A DNA stretch of 64,000 nucleotides from Entonaema liquescens (taxonomy: Eukaryota; Ascomycota; Sordariomycetes; Xylariales; Xylariaceae). This document shows positions 30,139-40,469 of the stretch, in pieces. Below the pieces are notes generated by a model that saw only the letters and a program-made list of their open reading frames with translations, did not search any database and was not told the origin of the DNA. The stretch spans positions 1-64,000 of the forward strand of contig CADCSX010000014.1 in NCBI GenBank assembly GCA_902805475.1, in the 5' to 3' direction. The first letter of the stretch is position 1, and each line of letters opens with the position of its first letter. The translations under genes and the position numbers were made by a program.

Positions 30139-32010
30139 CTAATACGGAACCCAATACCTAGTATTTTTCGGCGGAAGGGAACCAAAAGGCGCGAATCTCA
30201 TGTCTGGCTCAACCTTAGCGGTAGCCGCCAAGTCGGCAGAGATTTCTATGTCAAACTCCGAAAGTAGCAATGCGAATGTCACTAACATCTGTTGCTTGGC
30301 GAGGTGGCGTCCAGGACACATGTGATCCCCGCCACCATAAGGGATCCACAGACCAAGTAGCCCATCTGTAGAGAACCGGCATTTCCTATCATCCTTCAAG
30401 TTTTCCGCTGGGGAGGCCCCTGGCCGCGTCCAGCCTGGGTCAACCAGAAAGCGTTCGGCATCGAACTCGTCGAGGGGCTTCTTTAGTACCCTTCCTACCC
30501 GTATCCACGCGTCCGTATCGAGCGCCATACTCCGGCTATATGTCATTATAAGGCTATCTTTAGGGATTGTATAACCGTCTATTTTAATATCTTCATACCC
30601 AGCAATACGACTGATAGCCACGCCTACATACAACCGTAGTACCTCTGCGTACGTGGACTGTAGTAAAGGTTTGGCTATGAGCTTCTTCGTGTCAAAAATA
30701 GTGGTGCCATCTTCGCTATTACTAGTTTTGCACTCCGAAACCTCTTCCATTAGCTGTGCTTTAAGGTTCGGATTTCGAAGCGCCTCAAAGAAAAGCCAGA
30801 ACAAGGTGTTTTGGACATTTGCAGTTGACCTATAGAGAGTCTTGTCAGAAAATGGGCCACACAGACCAAGATTTAAGAGACTATTAACTTACGCCCAGAT
30901 TAGGCCAAGATCCTCGCAGGTTCGAGCATCGGTGTTCATTGCCATTGTTTTGCGCTCGTACTGCTGCCTGACTCTCATAAGTTTCGATCCCCAAAATGGT
31001 TCCCAGTCTGGATCCTCATCCGAAATATCGGCAAAGTCCACATGCTTCTGTGCATATTCATGCCATTGCTTGACATATTGAATAAGTCGCTTGCGTGCTC
31101 GATATGCTTGCGGGTTAAGCCACCAGGGTCGCAGACGGAGAAAGTCAGGCACATGATGGGCGAAGATAAGAAGGTCGTCAATGAACCTAGGATTCAACTC
31201 CAATAGTTTCAAGCCGAACAAGACCTCTATCTCGGAGACGAGAGTAGTACGTTGCAGAAAGCTGAAAAGATTCGGCAAGGATACCCATTCGCCTTGAATA
31301 TCAATCTCATCAATCCGGCGGCGGAGCATGGTGGAATACCGCTTGCTTACATCGTCGAGGTGGTAAGAGGATAGGAACTTGTGCAAATTATGCGATACCA
31401 GAAAAGTGATGCGGCGTTCTGGAGGTACATTGCTGTCTTTACGAGGCTTTAGCCCGGCCCCTGAACAGTCATTAAGGTAGAGAGATATGGTTTCGTGTGG
31501 AAGGTCCACTAGGTTACGCAATGTGAAGGCGACGGTGGCAGTGTTCGTGGTATACCTCGACTTTTGAAACAAAGCTTTCACATGTTCAGGGTGTGATAAC
31601 AAGAAGAAGCTGAGCCAGCCAGCCTTGACATTTAGCGGCTTCTCGGAACCATATCTCTTTCTTGGAATACATTAGTATCTGGAACTATGACGGTATAAGA
31701 TTGGGTAGTTTAGGTACTTTATTAGTTCGAATGCAAAGCTGGCAGGATCCCAGAGTGCAAAGGCGTGGAAGAGCCCAGGTACCCAGTAAGGGACGAGAGG
31801 TATCTCCTTGTTGATTTTACCATGCAAAGCTTTTTGAAACTTGACAGATGAAAAGATATAAGTGAAGCAAAATAGCAGCAATAGCCCCAGGATAAGGCGA
31901 GTGACCCATTGCCCGAATGAGGGGTGATAGGGCAACTCATTAGCTACGATGGCTAATTCCTGGCCCTCATGGGGATGAGAAAAATTTGCATTGCTATTCA
32001 CAAATGACAT
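30139..32010 (-). CDS. Cytochrome P450 monooxygenase (microsomal, CYP7/8-like heme motif)
   Basis: The gene encodes a heme-thiolate monooxygenase, probably ER-anchored; the substrate is unknown. I model three exons, 32010-31718, 31660-30893 and 30829-30139, giving 583 residues. Intron 1 (57 nt) has GTACCT, branch TACTAAT and CCAAG; intron 2 (63 nt) has GTAAGT and ATAG. Both joins keep frame and restore typical P450 sequence: KKRYGSEK at the first, and WASTANVQNTLFW in the I-helix at the second. An N-terminal membrane anchor (LILGLLLLFCFTYIF) follows a polar start. The K-helix ExxR is EVLR at about 416-419, a PERF-like FDAERF is present, and the heme loop is PYGGGDHMCPGRHLA with Cys about 525. 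Tyr replaces the usual Phe of FxxGxxxCxG, as in CYP7/CYP8-type enzymes. It is the first gene after the RIP isochore and is divergent from another P450. Confidence 0.9.
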
Positions 32011-32760
32011 TATAGTTATATTATTGTATTAAATGTCCTAGCAAAGCTGATGGAGACAACTCCGAATGAACGAAGTACCCATTCTTCGAGGCTTTATATC
32101 ATAAGAGCAGAAAGGTGCAATGGAGGCATTGCCTCATAGGCTATTTTGGTAGGCACATAAGGCATCTGCTTTACTTGTCCTGCTGATGAGCACGAGAGCT
32201 GAAAAGCCTACGGGATGATGCTTTACTGTTTTTACGTATGCACCAAAATAGGTGCACGCCAACTCCTTGGGGTCGATGGTTTGTTGGTTGTGATGATTTA
32301 CTTGGGTACCTAGGTAGGTACCTAGGTAGCAGGTAGTTGAGTGGGCCGAATAGGACTTGAGAATTATAAATGGTAACACAACGACAGAGAAGTGATGGTA
32401 ACTGAACCTATCCCAAGGTATGTGGGCGCTTACTCTAAGAGGTAGGTAATCACATGTAACCTCCCTAGCTATACATACCAGAGCCTCATGTTGTATATGT
32501 ACTTTTAAGGTACCTATTTATTGTACCTACGTATGTCCTGCATGAGGTTACATTCCCAAATAGGAGTAAAAAATACATATGCATATATTCCATCGTATCT
32601 CTCAGCATTCAGCGCTCAGCGCTGGAAATTGCTTCTATTCTCTTACAGCCTGCTTTTTCTTATTATTCTTCCCCTTCTTTCTTTCTTCCACTGTTCCTAT
32701 ACTCCACTTTCTGTATTTCTCTCTTAGATAATATTCCACGTCACCTAATTTTGTGCAGTA
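32011..32760. promoter_or_regulatory. Shared divergent promoter of the two P450 genes
   Basis: About 750 bp separate the two P450 starts, and the genes are transcribed away from each other. The ORFs inside (for example 32134-32379 minus and 32521-32727 plus) are short and look non-coding. The stretch contains paired TACCTAGGTA palindromes and pyrimidine-rich tracts just before the plus-strand P450, typical of fungal promoters. Co-regulation of the two P450s is an inference from geometry only. Confidence 0.5.
32307..32328. repeat. Paired TACCTAGGTA palindromes
   Basis: The perfect 10-bp palindrome TACCTAGGTA occurs at 32307-32316 and again at 32319-32328, exactly 12 bp apart, followed by further AGGTAG copies. 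Simple TACCTAGG-type repeats are common in Sordariomycete intergenic DNA, so a regulatory role is uncertain. Confidence 0.6.
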
Positions 32761-34453
32761 ATGTCTTGCTTGGTTCACGTTACTAGTAGCATTAATCCCA
32801 CTTTTGGGAATAGCATATATCACCAGTTGGATCTGGTCTCTCCTGCAAAACTATGCCACCGCTCGCAAAATTGGCATTCCCATACGTGTCATCCCCTTCA
32901 GCTCGTTCAATCCATTCTGGACCCTGGTTGACCGAAAGGTTGTTTCGCTTCTCCGCCGCTTGCCACATATTGGAGTAAATAACATTACTCGCTACAATTG
33001 GCGCGGATGGGACCTCGAGGATAGATGGCAATCTCATTATGAGATGGGGGACATCTTTGTTCTGGTGACACCTCAATACAACATGGTTCAGTTGAACGAT
33101 CCGGAGGCTGTTGTGAATGTCTTCAAGAGGGCCGCAGACTTTCCCAGGCCATGTTGGGTAAACGACGTCCTTGGTGTCTTCGGCCCAAATATATCTTGTG
33201 CTGAGGGCCAATCGTGGAAGATGCAGCGAAGAGTTGCAACTCGCTGTTTCAATGAAGCGAACAACGAGATTGTGTGGTACGAAACTCTTGGTCTCTCGAG
33301 CGACATGCTCCGTTACTGGTCCTCAAAGACTGCTGTCGAATCCGGCGCTGAAGACATACGCACGCTCACGCTCAATGTGCTTGCTCGGGCTGGGTTCGGC
33401 AAGTCCTTCAAATTTCGGGGCCATGAGGAGCAGAAACCAGTCGATGAAATTCAATCTATGAGCTACAGAGCGTCCTTGGGTCTCATCCTGGAGAACCTCA
33501 TCGTCATCTTAGCTCTCGGCCCCAAGACGTTATCATTTCTTGCTCGGTATTGGCTCCCTTCGAAGCTTAGTCTTGTGAACAGGGCAGTTGTCTCGTTCCA
33601 GAAACATATGACTACTATGTACGAAGAACAGAAGCGTGCTTTCGCTGATGGGGAAGAAAACTCAGATAATAACCTTATGACGCTCTTGGTCCGCGCCTCA
33701 CAAGAAGCCGCCAACGACCAATCAGGAGGGCTAACCGAGAGCGAAATATATGGTAACATGTTCACCTTCAACTTTGCCGGCCACGATACAACTGCCCACA
33801 GCTCAACATTTGCCTTGTACTTCCTTGCAGCGAATCCCCAAGTTCAGGATTGGATTTCTGAGGAGATCCAGTCCATCATCGGAAGCCGACAGCCGCACGA
33901 GATTGACTATCGTGCTGACTCCCAGCGTTTCAAACGCTGTTTATCTGTACTATATGAAACTTTACGACTTTATACCATTGTTCCCGCGATAAAATGGACT
34001 GGCGACCAAGCAACAACCCTTACCGTCGGTGCTAAAACATTACACCTGCCCCCGAAAACTATAATACTCCCAAGCTACGGTTCTTTGCATGCAGATCCCA
34101 AGCACTGGGGTCCTGACTCTCTAGAGTGGCGCCCCTCACGTTGGATCCGACCCGGCGTTAACAAGCCAGGTGACGAGGACATCGACATGAAGCAACGTGG
34201 TGTGTTTCTAGGGTGGTCCGAAGGCACGCGAGACTGTCCAGGGAAGAAGTTTTCTCAGGTTGAATTTGTGGCTCTCATGGTGGGTCTATTCTGGCAGTGG
34301 CGAGTAGATCCTGTCAAGAAACACCCAGGCGAAAGCATTGAAGCCGCGCGCCATCGGATCTTGGATCTCATCAAGGAGGATAGTGGCTGGGTCTTGCTTC
34401 TTCAGATGCTACATCCAGAGCGGGCGCCTCTAGCATGGAGGAAGGTAATATAG
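32761..34453 (+). CDS. Cytochrome P450 monooxygenase with damaged or unresolved start
   Basis: This is a second heme-thiolate monooxygenase of about 560 residues in one exon; the substrate is unknown. Numbering from 32804, the I-helix is FAGHDTT, ExxR is ETLR, the PERF region is WRPSRWI, and the heme loop is FLGWSEGTRDCPGKKF with Cys 478 (codon at 34235). The reading frame is open back to 32762 and encodes a convincing membrane anchor there (LAWFTLLVALIPLLG), yet no in-frame ATG exists before the stop at 32759. An ATG at 32761-32763 lies one base out of frame; removing one T directly after it would join it to LAWF. So either a +1 insertion sits at codon 2 (decay or a sequencing error) or a small 5' exon was missed. 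The rest is intact. It is divergent from the neighbouring P450, from a different family judging by the heme loop. Confidence 0.85.
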
Positions 34454-34918
34454 TGACAGCGGGAGAGAAGCGGGAATCTAATTAGGTCAATCTGTATAAA
34501 GAGATTATCGAGACAAGCTGTATAATAGAAAAATGTCTCATTCCTCGAAGCCTTACTCCTTCTGTATTATATATTTTATCTACGTAGATAACTAAAACCT
34601 AATATACTTGTCTTGTACATCGCCAACGGATATATATCATTCCCTATTCAGTTCCTTATTCAGCAAGTCTGCTCTGAACCGTGAGGGGGGAACTATTGCG
34701 ATACCGGGCATTTTGCTTTGAAGATAATTGTAGATATTGCTATTTCAAAACCAGATCTTTGTATGCAGTGGGTATTCTATTAGACTTCTATGGACTCTGA
34801 TTTGTCAGCGATATTCCGAGTGGGGTTGTCGTCGACTTCGAAGATGATTTCATGTGTACACTACCTTGGATTTCATCGACCACTTTTTATTATCTTCCGA
34901 AACAGCACCTATACAAAC
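34454..34918. other. Intergenic, no gene seen
   Basis: This covers the 3' flank of the P450 and the 5' flank of the next gene. The frame of the next gene is open back to an ATG at 34790, but the extra 43 residues look non-coding in composition. Nothing else was recognised. Confidence 0.5.
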
Positions 34919-35644
34919 ATGGCGCAGTCATCCAGCATTCGTTACTCTCAAGGGAAGAAAGACATCGGAGAAGCGCAAAATTTCTCTTGGGAATACCCAG
35001 TACCCGAAAACCCTTTCTGGACCGACCTGCCGTTCACTGTTGCGCGGAACTTTTTTCAAAGTTTTACACAAGACGAGATTGAGCGATTGGATATAGATCC
35101 TGAGAGTACATTGCAGAAGGAGGAAAAGCTTGGGCTACTCGGAAATCTGCTTGACAAAAAGTTAGTTGAGAGAGATGCCGCCGCCTCTCCTAGAACATAT
35201 TATGATGTGAATTATGGCGGATGGAGTACTCTCTGGCTCGCCAAAGCCGCAATTCAAGAGGAACTGGGCGATCCTAAGGTCGAGCAGACGGTGCGTATGA
35301 TGTGTGACCGGAGGAAGGACAAGACCAACCTCTCCCAATTTCACACTCTGGCAAGTTTGCTACTGGCGCGTGACAAATATCACGAAGCGGAAGAAACAGA
35401 GAAGGAGGTTCAGAAGTGGCTTGACGGTCGAATCGGTAAAAACTCTCCGCAGGCGCTTTCGGCGAGAAGAATCATCATCGAAGCCATATGGAAGCAGGGC
35501 ACGACACGACATGCTGAAGCGAAGAATTTGATTGAAGAGATAAGATTAATCGTTGAGCAGATGAGTGACAGCCCATTTGCTGCCTACCAAGACCAGGAGA
35601 GAGAGTTCGTGAATAAGCTGGTAGAGCGACTTGCCAAGGCCTAG
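34919..35644 (+). CDS. Hypothetical protein with TPR-like helical C-terminal half
   Basis: I do not recognise a named gene. The chosen start, ATG at 34919 in context AAACATGG, gives 241 residues (MAQSSSIRYSQG...). An in-frame ATG at 34790 would add 43 residues of unconvincing sequence. The N-terminal part is polar with aromatic motifs (FSWEYPVPENPFW). From about residue 100 the protein becomes a string of amphipathic helices: LSQFHTLASLLLARDKYHEA, then a KEVQKWLDGRIGKNSPQAL segment, then RRIIIEAIWKQG, and an acidic/basic C-terminal helix. The LLARDKYHEAE pattern resembles one tetratricopeptide (kinesin-light-chain-like) unit of fungal TPR proteins. No signal peptide or membrane segment is seen in the 241-residue form. 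Role unknown; a scaffold or NLR-related fragment is possible. Confidence 0.65.
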   Translation: MAQSSSIRYSQGKKDIGEAQNFSWEYPVPENPFWTDLPFTVARNFFQSFTQDEIERLDIDPESTLQKEEKLGLLGNLLDKKLVERDAAASPRTYYDVNYGGWSTLWLAKAAIQEELGDPKVEQTVRMMCDRRKDKTNLSQFHTLASLLLARDKYHEAEETEKEVQKWLDGRIGKNSPQALSARRIIIEAIWKQGTTRHAEAKNLIEEIRLIVEQMSDSPFAAYQDQEREFVNKLVERLAKA

Positions 35645-36174
35645 ACAGACTAGATTCCTGTATCTCTGGTCATATAGCCACCGCGTAACAGCTGTTTCAC
35701 TACTTATACGGAAAATATAAGTCCCGTTTTCATCTTATTGCTTCCACGTAAGATGGATAATCTATTTTACACTACTGTTAGTCGTATATCATTTTTCTAT
35801 GTTTGGAGACCAAGAACGTTGTCGAATCATAAATTCTCTTCAGTGCAGCTGATCACAAGATCATTCTGTCACATATCAAATGTCAAACCTATTCGACGCC
35901 AACAAACATTACAGAGGCTGGCAAACGGTTCGTGCTACCACATCCGCTGGCATCAATGGCTGATGCTTAACGTATATGATCATAATACGGGAAGTCACTG
36001 CCGTAGAAGGCGAAGGTCGGTCGCGCGCATATGCAACAATGCCCAAAGACATGTATTTCAACCAGTGCTCTGCCTCATATTGTCTCTTCGGAACATAAAG
36101 ATTGACTGTCTAATCTTGCGTTCAGTTGAACAGGCTCTGGATAAGTCCATCATAGCATTCGATTTAATTTCATC
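35645..36174. other. Intergenic, no convincing gene
   Basis: A plus-strand ORF (35738-36178) fills most of this stretch but has an odd, basic, low-conservation-looking composition. It is more likely the 5' flank of the methyltransferase gene. Confidence 0.5.
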
Positions 36175-37359
36175 ATGAAAGCAGCTACACTTAAGGAAAC
36201 CGCCAAGCCCTTAAGCTCCCCCCTTTACCGTGAACAGCCTTCCATAATGCGTGAAGAATCCGATGAACAATCATGTTCTCATGCCAATCCGAGCGAAGCT
36301 ATTAAAATATATTTATTGGAAAGGAGCAAAGAGTTTCGAGAGATTAGTGAACTTCGGGAACAAGTCTGTAATCACAAACCTAAACCCTATGGCTAATACT
36401 GACACGTAAAGTAGGGATGGAAGAACCCTGAAGGGGACTCTTTCTTCCAGAAACAACGACAAACTGCCGATAAATCGGATGACAGGACAGCTATATACTT
36501 CTTCCACATGATGAGACGCATCGGCAATGAGATTCATCGATCTACCGGCGCTTTTTCTACGCACCAAGGCTCGCAGCATTCAAATATCCTCGACATGTGC
36601 ATGGCACCTGGAGGGTTTCTCGAGGTCGCTCTGAGCAAAAGTCCGGCCTCCAAGGCCCTGGCATTTAGCTTACCTATATCTGATGGTGGCCACAAGGTGC
36701 TCCTCCGCGAGACTCCGGACGTCGAGATAAGGTATCTTGACGTCACCATGCTCGCAGCAGACATGGGAGTTGAGAGGGTTCCTAGAGATCATCCAGACGC
36801 TGACAACTTCCTACCACACCAGTTCGAGCAGCGTAGATCCTTCGATATCGTCCTTTGCGACGGTCAGGTTCTTCGAACGCACGCGCGGGCTTGGTATCGA
36901 GAACAACGGGAAGCGGCAAGGTTGACATCCACCCAACTGGCTCTCGGGCTAGAGCATCTCCGACCGGGGGGGACAATGGTGGTTCTTCTTCACAAGCTTG
37001 AAGCATGGAACACTGTTAATTTACTATGGAAATTCCATCAGTTTTCCGATGTAGAACTTGTGAAACCAAAATCAGGTCATGCCAAACGATCTTCCTTTTA
37101 CATGGTGGCTACGAACATCCAAAGTTGTCACCCCGAGGCTATACGAGCGATAGACATGTGGAAAGCTACGTGGAACACAGCTACATTTGGCTCAGAAGAG
37201 GAATACCGGCACAGGAGATGGAACGGCGAGCTTGGTGTAGAGCAGCTACTTGAAGAATTCGGACCAAAGCTTATGGAATTGGGAAAAGGAATCTGGAGAG
37301 TCCAAGCAGATGCACTTGCAAAGGCTCCGTTCATTCAGGGCACACCGGTCCGCGGATAG
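36175..37359 (+). CDS. FtsJ-like (RrmJ-type) RNA methyltransferase domain protein
   Basis: Probable SAM-dependent RNA 2'-O-methyltransferase of the FtsJ/RrmJ family; the RNA target is unknown. Two exons are modelled: 36175-36363 and 36415-37359, 377 residues. The 51-nt intron uses GTCTGT, a branch CTAAT or CTGAC, and AAAGTAG, and joins SELREQ to GWKNPEGDSFFQKQRQ without changing frame. The class I methyltransferase SAM loop is LDMCMAPGG at about 122-130, the acidic motif is FDIVLCDG at about 206-213, and a later RPGGTMVVLLHK strand supplies a candidate catalytic lysine, as in the K-D-K-E tetrad. A second lysine/serine patch (PKSGHAKRSSFYMVA) resembles the conserved end of this fold. No signal peptide or TM segment is seen. 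The donor is non-consensus in its third base, but the alternative GTAATC four bases on breaks frame. Confidence 0.85.
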
Positions 37360-37892
37360 TATGGTTTTGACCGCTCACTGTCAGAGGTAGGCCTCTGTGT
37401 CTAGGTAAATATGACGGGATGGCCGGCTCTTAGGCCACTTAATTTACAAGGCCTCTTTAATTGATATGTTGGGCCATTTGGTGACATACCATTGATAATA
37501 TCACAATAGCTTGTCATTCTGTATCAGTTACTTGGGATGCTGGGTGCGTACGGCAGGGTAGACTTTGAGAGATGACTAGAGAAGAAAATAAGGGTTTGAT
37601 AATACGAGAACTAGGAGCACGAAATATCTTCACAGGCCCATGCTATGATATCAAAGAGACGACAATCGCTATATCGAAAGATGTTGCATTATACGAGGAT
37701 AGTACAATGATGCTCTCAATTTAATTTGTGTTCGGAAATTACTCAAATTAAAGATGGGCCCCTTTTTCCGTCTCCCACCAGATATGATGTGAATTCAACG
37801 CTTCGAATTAAGATCAGATACAGTCTCGCTACTCCGGCCCCGCATCTCCTGTGCTGAGGATATCATCCTACAGAGCCTATGCAGCTCTTGAA
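37360..37892. other. Convergent intergenic region
   Basis: These are the 3' flanks of the methyltransferase (plus) and the J-domain gene (minus). No ORF, RNA gene or repeat was recognised. AT-rich words around 37700-37760 may be polyadenylation signals. Confidence 0.5.
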
Positions 37893-38996
37893 TTAGAACA
37901 GAGGGTTTTTAGCTGCTTGTCTGTCTCGCCAAGTAAATCGAGGAGCAGTACCCCCAGAAAACTGCAAAGGCACGGTCCGTGTAGGATCCTCTTGTGCTCT
38001 CGGAGTAGTTCTATCTCTCCACCTAGGTTGGGCATTACCTTTGGCGCGAGATGTTTGAGGCGTAGGTTGCGGAGTTTGCCCCCATCCGGCTGTAGTTCGT
38101 TGAGGTGCACCCTGCTTTCCTTTAGTAGCCCTTGGTTCCCTCCAGGTATATTGAGGGCGAAGATTCTCGCGTTGCTGTGAAGGCCTAGCCTGCTTAGACC
38201 AAGCTTGTTGCTGCTTGGCTGCTTCTCTTCGATCTGCCGCCTCGCGCAACTTAGCCCAATTTTGGCGAGAGGCTTCCTGTTTTTCTTCAATCAGGATAGC
38301 TCTCAGCCGTTCCTGTGCTGCTTGTTCCCGTTCGGCCCTAGCCTTTCTTGCCGCCTCTTCTGATCTTCTCTCCGCTTCTCTTTCCTTCTGCCTGCGGAGC
38401 CTTTCCTTCGCGGCCTGCTCCTGTTGTTCACGGGCCTTGCGTGCGGCTTCGCGAGAACGCTCTTCGGCTTGCCTTGCTCTCTCATTTCTCATTTTCTCGT
38501 TCTTTTCTCTCTCCTTGGCAGCTCTCATTGCCGCCTCCATCCTGCGTATTCTCTCAGCTTCTGCCGCCTGTTTCGCTTCTTCTGCCCTTTCTCTAGCAGC
38601 TCGCCGCTCTTGTTCGGCTCGTTTCAACTTTTCATATCTAATTTCACTCTCTTTCCATGCTCTGTATCTCGCCCATTTCTCCTGTAAACCTGGGTAATAC
38701 GCATCATACACCTGCCGTTCATCTTTATCCGTCAAGTGTTCATACGCTTCTCGGACCTAAATCGGAAACGGAAATTTAGTTAGATTTAAAGGAATCGTCG
38801 CTGTGACTCTGTGGGAGCGAACCTTGCGAAATTCATGAGCATCGATAGATTGACCAGGTGCTTTTTTATCGGGATGATGCTTTCTCGCTAGTTTTCGAAA
38901 AGCTGTCTTGATATCTTGAAGATTGGCCTGCTGTGGTATTCCAAGATCCGCATAATAATCTGGAATCTCGGGCTCGGACGAATTAAAAGAATCCAT
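37893..38996 (-). CDS. J-domain (DnaJ/Hsp40) protein with long charged coiled-coil
   Basis: A class C (type III) Hsp40 co-chaperone candidate, expected to stimulate an Hsp70 through its J domain; the client is unknown. Two exons are modelled: 38996-38823 and 38756-37893, 345 residues. The 66-nt intron (GTTCGC ... CTAAC ... TTTAG) joins HEFRK to VREAYEHLTDKDERQ, restoring the last helix of the J domain. The J domain starts at about residue 13 (DYYADLGI) and has HPD at 41-43. It is followed by a roughly 150-residue region very rich in Glu, Arg, Ala and Lys with heptad character (long coiled coil or single alpha-helix), then a Gln/Pro/Thr/Trp-rich basic tail with repeated (Y/F)TWR motifs. There is no G/F region or zinc finger. 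The donor is weak but the join is compelling. Large antisense ORFs over the coiled coil are shadows. Confidence 0.87.
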
Positions 38997-40469
38997 CTTC
39001 GGTTAAGGTGCCTCTCAGGCGAATATTAGAAGTCGAACTTTGTCGGTGATGTGGACCGCCCCTAAAAGTATCTCTGTTGCCTGCTGCCTGAACTTGATAC
39101 GTTGCTAAAAAGGAAACGAATAAAAATATATAAAACACTCCGAAGCGTGTACCGTTACTATTGGTTTTCCGTTGCAAGTGTCTGCTTGGTTCGGCTTGAG
39201 TTGGAGAAAAACCGTTATCACTGGCGACACCGCTCGCAAGGTAGCATTTAAGTTGTGATACAGTCTGCTCCTAGACTCGTGATTCTATTGTCGGGGTTTT
39301 AGCGTCCTGAAAGCTGTTCAAATTTAGGCACTGTGTTTTTTCATCTGAAGCCTTACCAATTCAATCAACCCGAAGAAATCAAATTTCATCCCAAGTATAT
39401 CCCGTACACCGGTAACCAAGTGCGAGTCTTCAATAAGAAAATATCCTGGAATCGATGCGAATAACATCAATGATAAAAACTGGAGCTTAAGCAATACATC
39501 AGACAGCAAAACCTATTGGATTAGGAATCAGTTACTTAATATAGCTAATTTTACCATCCTCCTAAATACTCGGAATAATCTTTCAGTATTCCAGGTTGAA
39601 AAGCTTTTCCAGGACAATCCATAAATCATGGATATCTTTATTGTTTACCAGACGCCATGGAGATCAAGAAACAGATACATCTCAAATCGTATCTCAATTA
39701 GACGGTGACAGATCTAACCACACAACAAAACCAAAGCTTGTACTGGTTTATAGTTATCCGTGTCTCAGCAAGACAGTAATAATTTATGTTTAATCCTCAT
39801 GAGTATGAATCAACTGTGTTTGGGAAACTAGCTTACTATTATCTAAGCTTAGATACTATCACAAGACGAGAGGGGCTACCTACGTTAAAGGGGTAGGGGT
39901 TAAGATGTATCACCATTATACTACTTATAAGATATCTGCCCCTTACTTTTCGCAACAGGACATACCTACTGAAAGAAACATAGCTTAGAAATATAACAAG
40001 AGAATAGACATGCTAATGTCTCATACTCATACTGATCAAGGATAACACCTATAGTATGACAAGGTTAACAGTCAAGCATTAAGAAGGTAACACATCATAA
40101 TTGTATAACAGAGCCCTATCAATTGTGGTTTAAAGAGTATGGTGGGTGACACAGAAACTGGTTCACAACTAGCTGGAGAATACGGAGGGCCGCTAACTAA
40201 AAAGGGATGCCTCATAAAAGGATTTTATCAGATTTCAACTTGACGCCAAAAGCCATCCGCCATGTTTTCTTCCATTTCATCTACACCGCAGACATTCTAA
40301 GACAGAGAACTGAACTAGGTTTGATGGATTACTCGGCTGCATGTCTGCCGTATCTAGAAGCGTTTCCTTGACCCTATTATTTCACAATCATGTCTTCGCC
40401 GGGAACTGGTATCACTGTAAATAAGCCCCGGAGAACTTCGTGGATGAGCCTAATTCGGAATATAACTAG
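38997..40469. other. Intergenic, about 1.5 kb, no gene recognised
   Basis: Only short ORFs occur. A 61-residue minus ORF (39324-39509) is hydrophobic but lacks support, and a 65-residue plus ORF (39596-39793) has no recognisable motif. No tRNA, terminal inverted repeat or tandem array was seen. Confidence 0.5.

Noticed and set aside
35738..36178. 146-codon plus-strand ORF
   Set aside because: Basic, irregular composition with no motif; overlaps the start of the methyltransferase gene in another frame and fits its 5' flank.
38215..38697. 160-codon antisense ORF rich in Ser/Ala/Leu, with further ORFs in other frames
   Set aside because: It is the complement of the Glu/Arg/Ala-rich coiled coil of the J-domain gene; such composition opens several frames.
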